64,000 nt of DNA from Tetraselmis striata. Taxonomy: Eukaryota > Chlorophyta > Chlorodendrophyceae > Chlorodendrales > Chlorodendraceae. The position numbers were made by a program, and so were the translations under genes. The stretch covers positions 1 to 64,000 of the forward strand of contig VCJN01000238.1 in assembly GCA_006384855.1 (NCBI GenBank), given 5' to 3'. This document shows positions 46,276 through 57,500 of the stretch, piece after piece (the stretch's first letter is position 1; each line of letters begins with the position of its first letter). Below the pieces are notes generated by a model that saw nothing but the letters and a program-made list of their open reading frames with translations, ran no database searches and was not told where the DNA came from.

Positions 46276-49200
46276 TCAATAAGCCGCTGGACAGTCCCAT
46301 AGATAGCACGCAGCAATGTCCGCGCAGGCATCCGGTGACGATTTGAGGAGGCGGGATGTTATACCTTTGAAGCCTTGCTCGAGGTTGGTGTAGTACTCAA
46401 TCTCTTCATGCTTTGCACGAGTTCCCACGTTGTTAATGATGCGTAGCTTCTCTGCGGAACGAGCCGATAGAACCTTCTTTTCGAGTGCCAACTCGATGGT
46501 TTTCCAGAAGCTGTTGAGATGTTTCTTTCTTTGACTGGGTGACATGGCTGCAATAATCTGCTTGTCTTCGAGGCGTTTGAGGAGCTTGTTGTGGTACCGC
46601 ACCATCCGAATGACTGGATCGTGCTGTGGCAGGAGCCTGTCATCCACCAGGGAAACATCTGGAACCACCAAGTCTGTCTTGATGCCCTCTTCCTCCTGCC
46701 CTTGAAGGCATATCCGATGCTTGACAGCATTGCCTTTCTTGTTGTACTCCTGGTACTCCGCCACCTGGGTCTCGCACAGGACCCCGATTTTGTGCGCGTA
46801 CTCAATGAGCCTCCCAAAGTAGGTGTAACATTTGTCGATGCTGTCCCCTTCGTCATCAGCGTCGGAAATTTCGTCCGCCGCTTGCTTTTGTCGACACTGT
46901 TCGAGCAGCTTGGCGTGAGTCTCCAGCTGCTTGGTCAGATTCTTAAGGTCCTCTTCCGGCAAATCATCTGCGGTGCTGATCATCGGCTGAGTTGAGGCTG
47001 CAAGGTCCGGTCCCCATGGCAAGTGTCCAGACTCCCAGCACCTCAGACACTCCTTCAACATTTCCTGCATGTCCTTCAACTTTGGCCTGCATCACAGCGG
47101 CGGGAAGCGGTTACCATGTTGCTCAACTACTGTGTCTGAGCTCACATGCACGGCAGATAACACGCACTGCAGGGTGACCTACTGCTCACCGCTCCTCGGG
47201 GACATCTGATATGCAGCGCCGGCCCAGGGCGAGCACAGTGTGGCAAATGATAATGCCCCACTTTCCAAAGCCAGGACGCCGATCCAACAGCCTTGAGCAC
47301 ATCAGCTCGCACTTCTCCAGTTTCTCAGCGCTGACATCGGCCCGCAAGTTGTGCTCATACCGCTCCAGGCAACGACACTCCTGAAGCACCTGCTGAATCA
47401 CAGCCTTGGGGGGGCTGCGTTCCAAACAAGGCGACGCGGCACAGTGCAGCCGGCCGTTGGAACGGCAACAACTGGCAGCGCGCTATATTCCGCATCAGAA
47501 GCACAATCAACATCTGGTTGAATGTGCCTGGAGGACTTGGTGGCTCACCTTTCGACATCGCCAGTCATCAGAACCAAAATGGTGACGCCCAGAGAGTAGA
47601 TGTCTTTTTTCGTGGGCGACACCCCAGATTTCAACTTCCAGGGATCTTTGTAGCCTGGAGTCCCCCCTGCGCCACACTGGTTGGTCTGCCCGGTCCGTCC
47701 ACCGAGATTCTTCGCCAGACCATAGTCTGTGATTTTCGCCTTCAGCTCATTTGTTAGCAGGATGTTTGCGGGCTTGATGTCGCGGTGGACGAGGGACCCA
47801 CGCTCGTGGAGATAGCTCAGTCCCTCAAACACATCTAGCAAAATGCGCAGCCGCTGATAGCATGACAGGTTGCCGGCCTTCAGTCGGTCGTGCAGGGACT
47901 CAGGGAGCCTCTCCATGATGATGGCTTGCCTCTCTTCACACTTGCCATAGATTGAGACAATGTTGGGGTGGTTCCGTAGAGAGGACAGAGCCTGCGCTTC
48001 TCGGGTGAACATACGTCTTCCCTGACCACCGGACTGCAACAGCTTCACTGCGTACGTCGGATCCCCGTTTCCGTCAAAGCCTGCATAGACATGCCCAAAG
48101 CCTCCGGAGCCCAGCTTCTCCTGCATGTTTGGGAGGATAGCGTCGAGCTCCGTCGAACTCCAGTCATCAAGCCCATCCTGCGGTGCCGCCAGTGCTGCCG
48201 GATCTTCGGTTGCATCCTCCTCGCCCTCCTCTGAGTTGGTAAAGACGTTGGACGTAGAGCTGGGGCCCTGTAGGTTCAGAAGCACACCATCACTCTACAA
48301 CTTCATCATGGCCAGAAGAGCAGCGCACGCATGCCCAGTTTCATGGACACCACTTGCCCATTTGATTCCTCAAAAGAATCAGAGCCATAGTCATTCCGCA
48401 GAGTCATAAAACAGTACTTAAACTCCAGGGTTCAAACTGTGTAGGAGACCTACCGATGCAAGCGCACTTGAGTCCATGGCAGCCACGCGGTCTATAAAAA
48501 GTTGCTGCACTGCTGAGTCGTCGCAAAGATCCACCGGGAGCTTCCCGCCCAAGCGCGTATTGAGGGCTGCTGGGTGGGCTTCCATGATCGCTCGAATCAC
48601 AGGCTCAGCAGCTTTGCTTTTCACAGCCAGATGCAGTGGAAACAGCTCAGGATTGGTCTCGGCAGGTTTTGAGGCGGCGTCGGGGAAAAATTCAAGTAGC
48701 AGCTGCACGACGTCAAGACTGGCCTTCTTCTTGGCAGCTATGTGAAGTGGTGAGTACCCTTTCCACAGGCCGCCTGTGGGGCAGCCTGACGCGGCAGCAG
48801 GGTATGCCTCCAGCAGCAGTCGCAGGGTGGTGCCCGGGGTTTTCAGTCTGCTGAGGTTCTCCAATGCGTGCGACAACGGGGTGTGTCCTTTGTCTTTTGT
48901 CTGCTGGGCCGCCGATTCCGGGCATGCGCCCAGCAGCAGCCGAACCACCTCTGGGTCATTGTCCACAGCGGCTTTGTGCAGCGGGAAGAGGCCGCGGTCG
49001 GTTGCCATTTCAAGCCGTGCCGCCGAAGGGTCCGCCTTGAGCAGCTCCTGGATCACTGGTGCGTCCGCCCGCAGATACTTGAGAGCAAAATGCAGCGGCG
49101 GCACGCGGGAGCTTGGCAGGTGCTTGGCTAGCGACTGTAAATCGCCGTTAGTGGCCTCCATTACGAGAGACTGCGCAAGCTCTGGCGGAATACGGGACCA

Positions 49201-49356
49201 GTCCAGTGCCAGGTTGTCGCCCACTTGTCCATTGCCCCCGGACACCGCCTGCAATATAAGAGCCAACTGCTCGATTGGGTCGTCGGCCAAAGCGGTCTGA
49301 CGGACGCTATCGGTGTTTAGACACAGCGGTTGCTTGTCCGAGCCAGCGTCCATCAT
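46276..49356 (-). CDS. Ankyrin-protein kinase fusion with C-terminal helical region, four exons
   Basis: Exons (minus) 49356-48454, 48267-47549, 47414-47190 and 47086-46276 join in matching phases (0, 2, 2) to about 885 residues. Two ATGs stand at the start. Exon 1 (301 residues) has about five to six ankyrin-type repeats with PLHKAA, PLHIAAKKK and PLHLAVK motifs and LLEAYPAAA/IMEAHPAAL helices. The kinase domain has LGSGGFGHVYAG (about 353-364), the AVK lysine (376), HRDIKPANILL (462-472) and DYG for DFG (482-484). It continues with GTPGYKDPW, DIYSLGVTILVLMTG and a closing RPKLKDMQEMLKECL. All catalytic residues are present, so it should be an active Ser/Thr kinase. The C-terminal about 200 residues are charged and helical (LTKQLETHAKLLEQCRQKQ). 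Ankyrin-kinase fusions usually act as signalling scaffolds at membranes or on immune or stress pathways; the role here is unknown. The C-terminus is uncertain: a donor at 46365 may lead to a further exon. Confidence 0.82.
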
Positions 49357-50315
49357 ATCGCCGACCGCAACCTGTTCAGGATGGGAAGGGGCCGTGTGTG
49401 CCCTTAGTGCCTAGCTCACTTATCGATAAGGGGCAGAATGGCGGGTAGATATGCCTCAGTTGCGTGTACGCGCCCGCCAATGAGAACCAGACCGCCGCAG
49501 GCAGCGCGCTAGCAAACTGAGAGGTATACATGCCCACTCTACAGGCAGGCATGCCTGACTAGTGGCATTCGCAGCTGCTGCTGGTGCTGCTGGAACCAGA
49601 AGCCCCCGACATGCTCAAAGCCCAGTGAACAGAGTTCGTACCCTGCAGGCACGCACACGGAAATTGAACCTGTTTATGCCGATTGCGGATGTTTCAAACA
49701 GTACTAAGGAGCATGCATGGCACTGTCACCAAGTATAATATATCATAATTCAGCATGAATATAAATATGAATATCCGCCCGGCCACAGCGTTGCGCCTGC
49801 GGAATTTTGCGGCACCCCTGGCGAAGTAGCGGACCAACGCTCCTCGTGGTGCGCCTCACAGCCACTGCACTCTAGCCGTCACCTCCCGGAGGAACTCCGT
49901 GCTCCGCTCACACAGTACCAGTGCCCTACAGTAACGCTCACACGGCCCTCGATCGCTTCAGTGGAATCTGAGACATATGATGCATGCGCGGCAGGCTCGA
50001 TCCCGGAAAACTCCCTCGTGTACACCGGTAAACATCCCCAAACGCGAATCTCGCGCATCTTATCGCGGCCAGCTATCCCCTGAACTGCCCTTGTCCGATC
50101 CACCCTAACGGGAGAGCGGTACGCGTACAAGAAGATACGCACAAATACCGTGATGCGACGCTATTACAACACGCCAGCTTGAATCGCACGACCACTTGGG
50201 AGAAGCAGGCCTGGTATTGCCTGGCCCTGCTACCCGCTGCACGTTCCGTGTACGGCAACACAGCCAGCCCCCGATGCTGCACTCTGCTGTGTCCTCAAAA
50301 CACAAGTACGAGTAT

Positions 50316-50336
50316 CCCCCCCCCCCCCCCCCCCCC
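50316..50336 (+). repeat. Poly(C) tract, 21 bases
   Basis: Uninterrupted C run followed by GGCC. Confidence 0.9.
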
Positions 50337-51353
50337 GGCCAACGGCTCCGCCGCAATATACGCACCCCTCTTGGTCGTCCCTGCGCTCAGAAGGTACGGC
50401 TAGGGCTTAGCCGCCAATAGAGGGCTTGTGTCCGCGGGCTGGGGGCGCCGTTGCAACTCGCACTGCTTGCCCCGTCGGCGCGGCTGTCGCAGGTTTTAGC
50501 GACTCATAGCGCTACAGGTACAGACGCGTATATAGTTGCCGTGATCGAATCGCTGCACGATGACCCGCGAGGCATCAGCCACCACACCGATCAGACGACA
50601 GGCCATGCCGTGACATCCCTGATGACGATGAGACGATACGGTTACCAGTGTGAAGTACAAAAAGGCCAGTATATAGCTAATCCACCCCGCTAATAAAACA
50701 CGACGACGATGAGACGGTACGGCCCGCGATTCGCCGCAACAATGAAGTCCCGCCCAGTACTGGGAGGTCGCTTGTCGCTGGCGACTAGGCAGCCGCTACT
50801 ACATGCGTCAAAAGTAATGAACGGGTAGTCTTAATCCGTGCGCAGGCTGCACGCCACATGTCGCCAAACCGATTGCTTGTAAGCATGTATCCTCAAATTC
50901 CCTCGAGCTAGCCGGGCATAGTAGTCACACAATGAATGCGATGGCGTACGGTGGACATATACGCATTTGCATCTAGCATTGGGGAAATGCCAATGGCATA
51001 TGCAAATGCGTCACATTGCATGTACGGGGTGTACCTCTAGGGTTATGTAGGGTATTTTATGCCCTACTCTGACAACATGCGAGGGGATATCACGGGTATC
51101 TTGCGTCGCGACCCCATGGCCGCGCTTGTTGGCGTATGCGCTTCAAAAATCAGCGATACCCGCTCGCTAGTGCGCCGGCAAACCGGAAACTGCTAGTCAT
51201 CAATAAAATGCGGAAAACTCATCGCAATGTAAGCGCGCAGTACACAACGTCGCAGTGGGGCTGCAAACTGGGTGCGGTACTTCGTCGCTCCACGGGTGGG
51301 GCCCGAACCCGCGCCCGCTAAGTCCGTGCTAAGTCTGCGTACCGTGGTTCGCG

Positions 51354-51357
<4 letters not shown>

Positions 51358-51387
<30 letters not shown>
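51358..51387 (+). repeat. Poly(G) tract, 30 bases
   Basis: The longest uninterrupted single-base run in the window. Confidence 0.9.
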
Positions 51388-51390
<3 letters not shown>

Positions 51391-51838
51391 CCTCACTACG
51401 AGGAATGCGTGCACACTGAGGTAATCGAACATGCGCACAGGCGTGCGCGCCTACGGAGAGCGCCGCTTAAACGCTCAGGCCGCAGCCCGGAAGTAAGAAT
51501 GTTGCGTTGTTTTGTCATTGCATACACCCGGTGCCGAACGGCTCGCTGTATCACGTGGGACACCGATTTGAAGTTGAGCTGTCAAAACCCATTCATTAAT
51601 TTTGACGTTTGTAGTAAACTAGTGCCAGACATACACAATTGGCCAATTTTAGCACTCCCAGCAGCTCGATGCCGTCGGCGCGACCACCACCGCCGCCGCT
51701 TGGGCTAGAGATACAGGCACAGTGGGAGGTGTCGCCTCTGGCAAATTGAGAAGCGCTCCCCAAGTGGCCCGCCGCAGTCGCAGCATGGCTTGGCGATTTA
51801 CGGCGGGGATGTGTATAACGTGATGGTGCATGATATAT

Positions 51839-52780
51839 ACCTGCCCACGAAAGTCTTGCCCTCATTGTCAAGCATCAATTGTAGGTTGGCCCATTACAAG
51901 TCCTTGGCCGCGCCCTTTCATGTGCCATACGTGAAAAAATGAAGTCATGCGCGGTAGCAGCCCTAAGTAGCGTTTGTTGCGCTCTTTGTAAAGCCATATG
52001 TCGTGTGCGTGTCAATATTCATGGTTAGAAATGAATTTGATAACCCAATGTCACGAGGGCACGATGTTTTACATATATCACATGTATGCGTTGTATGTGT
52101 ACGGTTGCACGCCAAGAGTTAGCATTACCATTGTGGAACACACTCAAAAATGCGCGCTCTCCCCGCCATCGGCATGCAAGCAAGTGAGCATTCGCCGCAA
52201 ACCGACCAATACTGCAAATAAAGTCACTCAGCTCCAAAACCGGCCCACCTACAGTTGCTGTCCGCATTCAATGCGCCCGTGATAGAACCGGGCTTCAGCC
52301 CGTACTGTGCAAGGGTGCAGCCCCAAAGTCAGCGGGTGGCTCCATATGGTCACATGCTAGGGCATCGTTGAGATTATGTGGTAGGGTTGGCACTCAATGC
52401 GCTCCTATATTGTGCTATTGGGCTGCGCCTAGCGGCCCCCTGCGCGGGGAAATCCAAACGCGCGGGGCCACTGTACTATGCTTTGTAGGAGAACCTAAAA
52501 CTATTTGCATCGCCCCCCCTACCCTCCTTGGTTGTATTTGAGGGCCCCGCCGGCAGGATTCGAACTTTTATTTGCGCAGAGCGGATTGACGAGCGAAACA
52601 GACACCCCCCCCCCCCCCATCACATCTCAAGCCGTGGAATGAATATTCTAAGCACGTTACTTATAGCATAAAAATGCGTTACGGCATGACTTGATGGCAG
52701 TAGTTGAGGCCGCCAATGTTGACGTAGCGATACGGACAGACAATATGTGTACAAGGCAACACTTGCACGAGGGGGACTAT
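51839..52780. repeat. Dispersed repeat family, copy 2
   Basis: Aligns with 14485-15460 in the same orientation with small indels. A 14-base poly(C) tract at 52605-52618 lies inside this copy but not in copy 1, which suggests these tracts arise or insert independently. Confidence 0.75.
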
Positions 52781-54130
52781 AGATAAGACATTCCAAATCA
52801 AGTATAGTAACGGATAAACGACGTAGATTCAAGCACAGAACATATACGAGGTCGTACGGGATCGCTGCAGTACGCGGCGATTACGGGCGTCGTATTTCGC
52901 AGCATGTAGCGACCTTGTATAAATAATTATAATGGTGGCCCGTCCGTTAGGTGTCCTTTTACAGTCCTTTTCTGAGCTTTTAAATATCAAAAACCGCATC
53001 AGCATCATTGACAGCAGTAGAAAATCGTGTAAAGGACGACCACAATAGCCACCAGTAACATGCCATCTCGCGGACTGCCTACCAGCACGGCGCGCGGCGG
53101 GTAGTCGCTAGTTGCGCGGCCGCTATTATTCGAGTACCTTTTTTCGTGTCCTAGTGGGTTATATCTTTCACTGCCCGCAGCCCGCAGGTGTCCGCAACCA
53201 ACAAGACCGGGACTGGGGACTCGCTCTGAGTGCGCACGGAATAGACAGTGCGGCTCGTGAGGTCAAGGTCATGCAAGGGCTCCGCCAAGAAATCAATAAC
53301 AATTGGACTCGTGCTAGTGCCGTACGCGGAGGGATCAGAAGATACCCTTAACACCCTCTCCACCTCCCGTCGTGAGGACGGTGGCATCCACCGCCTCCGC
53401 GAAGGCCTCCTCCTTGGACGGGAAGTTTTAACACCGGGTGGGTGTCCTAGCTAGCCGGTCGGGTAGTAGGCCGACCTTCGCGGCCGTGTCGCTAATGATA
53501 CGTTTGAGCGCCATTTAGGCGGGCTGCGAGTTCAGGCGTTGGGTCGACACTGCCATTATCTATCGCAATATTTCGCCGCCGACAACTACGGGCACCCCCT
53601 TCAAAATATGCAAACTTACCGTGACGTACCGCCATTTTTGGTCTCCGCGTCAAGGGTGCCTTTGTTTTATATACGAGTAGCCGCGAGTATACGCTACCGT
53701 GTATCATGCGAAATCCTTGCGCGCCGTAATGTCACGCCTCCAAAAACCACGACCGCGTACCGTGATGCGGAAGATCTATACTTCACTTGGCTTGGTTCTG
53801 TTTTAAAGTGCGCATGTGTTAAAGCCCTGATGTAAAAACCAGTCTATCTATACTTCACGGCGGCGCCCTGATGGATTTTCCACTGGGAATAATGCGATTT
53901 TCCCAGTTAGGGCCATCCTAAGCCGCGTAGGCGCGTAGTGCGTAGGAGAGGGTCTCATTAGAGGAGGGTGCGTCGGGCCCTCCCTCATAGAATTGTTGCC
54001 TTGTTTGTTGCACATGCACGAGTATACCAGGGCAGTCTCTACAGCAGGTCGTATACCGTAATAAATATAAAAGACTTGACCGGTTTCACGCTTTTATCTC
54101 TCTGCTGTTGCTGGCAACCTTTCACAGCTG
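52781..54130. other. Spacer upstream of the copia element
   Basis: No supported gene. A minus-strand frame at 53387-53151 (IVIDFLAEPLHDLDLTSRTV) has a natural composition but is short and unrecognised. A TAGTCGCTA motif lies at 53102-53110. Confidence 0.35.
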
Positions 54131-54135
54131 CTTTT

Positions 54136-54403
54136 TATTATAGTACAGCAGTACTAGCGCATCGCAGTGTGCAACGGTGTGCACTGCGGTGTGCAACAAG
54201 TGCACACCGCAGTGTATAGTGTGCGCATGCGCACTGCGACAGCAGTATCCTGGGCGCCCGCCAGGTGCGCGCGCCGCTACATGGCGGCGCGGGCGCTGCG
54301 GGCGCCACTCACTTCCTTTAACCTCACCGCATCCTCCTGCCCCTCCCACTCGGCTGCCCCTCGTCAGGGGCCCACGCCCGTGCCCTGCACCAGGGCTATA
54401 AGA
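54136..54403 (+). repeat. 5' LTR of the copia element
   Basis: Starts TATTATAGTACAGCAG and ends GGGCTATAAGA. It contains short internal inverted GTGCAC/TGCACA motifs near its start. Confidence 0.92.
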
Positions 54404-54420
54404 GGTTATGATGCCCTCCT
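54404..54420 (+). other. Primer-binding site, half-tRNA type
   Basis: GGTTATGATGCCC lies directly after the 5' LTR. The first eight bases equal the complement of the initiator tRNA-Met anticodon loop, as in Drosophila copia, which primes from a cut tRNA half. Confidence 0.6.
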
Positions 54421-54527
54421 AGCCTCACAGCGTCGCTTCCCGCTGTGTGCTCCGTCTCGTCGCGCCGCGCCCGCCTGCACGGCGCGCCCTCCTGGCCCTG
54501 TCGCCCGGTTTTTCCGTGAGCGTTTGT

Positions 54528-57500
54528 ATGTCCGACAGCCCGCCCCCGCCGCCGCCAGGCGCAGGCGGATCCTCCGACCAGTGGCCCGCACTCGGTCAGT
54601 CCTTTGGCCCCCTGTCCCCTGCCTCCTGGGGGCAAGTCAGCTCCGCAGCGGCGCAGCGCGCCGTGCAGATCCAGCAAGCTGCCTCAGCCGAGCAGATGTC
54701 CCAGATGGTCGCGGAGATGCGCACCATCGCGCACGATGCTGCCACTGCCGCCAGCCGCGCGGTGGTGCAAGAGCTGCGCCAGCCCTCGCTCTCGCCCAAG
54801 CCTGACCCAGGCGACACAGCACACCATGCCGCCACGTCCGCCCCTGCTCCTGCTCTGGTTCCTGCTTCCATGCCGCCCCCGCTCTCTCCTGGTTCCCTTG
54901 GTGACGATCTTGGCGCTCTCCCTGTCGCGCCCCCTCGCCAGCTCGGCGCGCATGACCTTGGCCGCTCCCTCAAGACCGCTCTCTCCCAATTCTCGCCAAC
55001 TGACTCCTGGCCCATCTACCGCGACGACTTCCTCGCCCACCTGACGACTGTCAACCCCGTCCTTGTCGCTGTCCTCCTTGGGGCTCGTCCACCAGCACAC
55101 GGCCTGACCGCGGAATCGTTCAGTCTCTTGCAGCAACAACTCTCCGCCACGCTCACTGTTGTCATGAAGTCTCATCCGACGGCTGCCACACGCCTCCGGA
55201 ACTTGAGGCGCTCGGACACCTTCGCTGCCGCCGACAATCCCGGCACCCTGGCTTGGGACCAGCTGTGCACACACCTCGATCGCCGAGGCGTGGCTCGCAC
55301 TGTGCGCCACCTGCTGGCTCTCCAGCAGCCGCAGTCACCGTCTGAGGATCAGGGGGCCTTCACCCAGCGCATGCTGAACGCCTATCACGAGCTCAACGAC
55401 AGCCCTGTCCCCCTGCACTCCAACGTGCTCCACGAGAACGTGCTCGTCGCTGCTACCCTCGCTGGCATGCACAACACAGTCGCCAGAGACACCATACTCT
55501 CCGCCCTCGACGCAGCCGAGACTCGGGCGGAGGACATCTCCTACGGCCGCCTGTGCGACATGATGCACCGCCACCCAACGACTCCCGACAGCAAGCCATC
55601 CCGCCCCGGCCAAGACGTTGCCGCCTTCGCTGCGGCTATGCACACTCAGCTGCACTCGCAGGTGGAGGCTGCGGTCGTCGCCGCTATGGCCCGTGCCCCA
55701 CCTCCGGCTCGACCCCCCTACGCTCGTCCTCCCCGTGGTGGCCCGCAGAACAACGCCCGGCAGCATCCGCCCACGACCCCGTGCCGCATCTGCGAATCGA
55801 AAGGAAAGGGCAAGCGTTTCCACTGGCATGCTCACTGTCCCCTGAACCAAGCTCCGGCTGCGCCGACTGCTGCGCCGCCTCCTGCCCCCGCCACTCATCA
55901 AGCTGTTGTTTCTCCCGTGTCGGCTGCGTCGGCGTTTTCCGATGAACTCTCCCATATGATGGCCTTCCTCGGCAACCCGGACAGCGCAGCTCCTAACGCC
56001 ATGATGGCACATGCGGGGCCGAGTGGCGTCCATGCTAATCGCTCGCCCATTCGCCGTCGCCTATCTCCCGATCTGTTGGCACCGACCACTGATGGGCCCG
56101 ATTCTGACGACGGCATCGACGTTGGTCGAGAGCTCTGCCACGTCCTGGCCGGCATTGGGCGCCCACATGGCTTCTGTGGCTTCACCGGCTCGCATCCCGC
56201 CTGTCCCGTCCCGCGCCGTGCCTACCTTCGCCGCATCCTGCGCATCGCCTTTGCCGGCGTACAGCCGGACGACCTCCTTGGCGAGCAACGTCCTGGGGTT
56301 CGGGCCCTTGCCTCTCTGCATAGGTCCGCCCACGCGCCGGCTGGTCGCCTGCCTGTCGTTCTCCTGCGCCAGTTCCGACACCCGGTGCGCCACATGCACC
56401 CCTTCCGCATCTTCGCCTTCTTCCGCGGACACATCCCCTCCGAGGCCAAGGCACTCGCTGGCGTTGATGTACTTCCAGATTGTGGCGACTACAGTCGCGG
56501 CGCCCGCCGCATGTCGCCCGCAGCAGCTACGGCTGCATGGACAGCCGCTCGCCGCCGTGACAGCGTCCTTGGTAACTTCTTCGAGCAAGCCTTGGTGTCT
56601 CTTTTCTACGCGCCACCCAGCTCGATCGAGCCAGGCTATCCATCTGTGCTTGAGATGGCCCCCTTGTCGCAGTGCTCCGCCTCCGGGGGGGAGCTCGACA
56701 GCCTGCACAGGCTCACCCGTGGCTCACATGGCTCGCATCTCAGCCCTCTGGAGTGCCGTGTCATCGCTGCCGTCCAGAGCCTCTGTCTCATGCTCTACCA
56801 CACCGACACCATGCTTGGCCCGGACTTTCGTCAGACGGACTATGAGGGGGTGCTGCCTGAAGCGGCGTGGCCCACCATTGGTGCATGTTTTCGCCAGGCA
56901 GTTGACTCCGATCAGTTCGAGTTTGACCTCCGTGCCGGCGTTCCCTTTCAACCTCCCACCATGCCTCCAGTCCCTGCCGACCGCGGCGCGGAGCCCTCTT
57001 GGTCTGACGACTCCCTGGGCACACCGGACGATGACTCCCTGCCGCCGCCCGCCTGGGCCTTCCCTGCTGCCGCTGGTTTCCTTTCGGTATTCTGTGGGAA
57101 AGCCACCGCCCCGCTCCCCGTCGCCGCCTCCGGCATGTTTCTTGTCGACGGTGGTGCCAACGTCTGCATGGTACCCGACGTCTCGCGCTTCCGCGCCTAC
57201 TCCCCCTTGACCACCCCGGTCCCGTGCTCTGGCCTCGGCGTTGACATCCTCGGCTTTGGCTCAATTGACATCTCCGTTGCCTACACCGATGGTGTCAGCC
57301 GCCCCCTGACAGTGCGCGCGGCACATGCCCCCGGCATGACAGCCAGGGGCGCCCCTACCATCCTCTCTCAGGAATACCTTCGTCGCGAGCACGGCATCAG
57401 CTTCTCGTATCCTGCTCGAGGGGCGCCCTCCGCCACGGACTCTCACGGCTCCCTTGTCATCACCATGGTCAATGACCTGCCCTTTCTCACCGGTGGCCAC

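Larger units (their letters stand above)
49357..51838. other. Upstream flank and spacer with poly(C)/poly(G) tracts
   Basis: The first few hundred bases are the promoter side of the ankyrin-kinase gene. After that I see only short chance frames, a poly(C) tract at 50316-50336 and a poly(G) tract at 51358-51387. Confidence 0.45.

Noticed and set aside
46062-46331. Fifth exon of the ankyrin-kinase gene
   Set aside because: The sequence looks coding, but the only good acceptor (GTCCAG) gives a frame mismatch with the donor at 46365, so it was not added to the gene.
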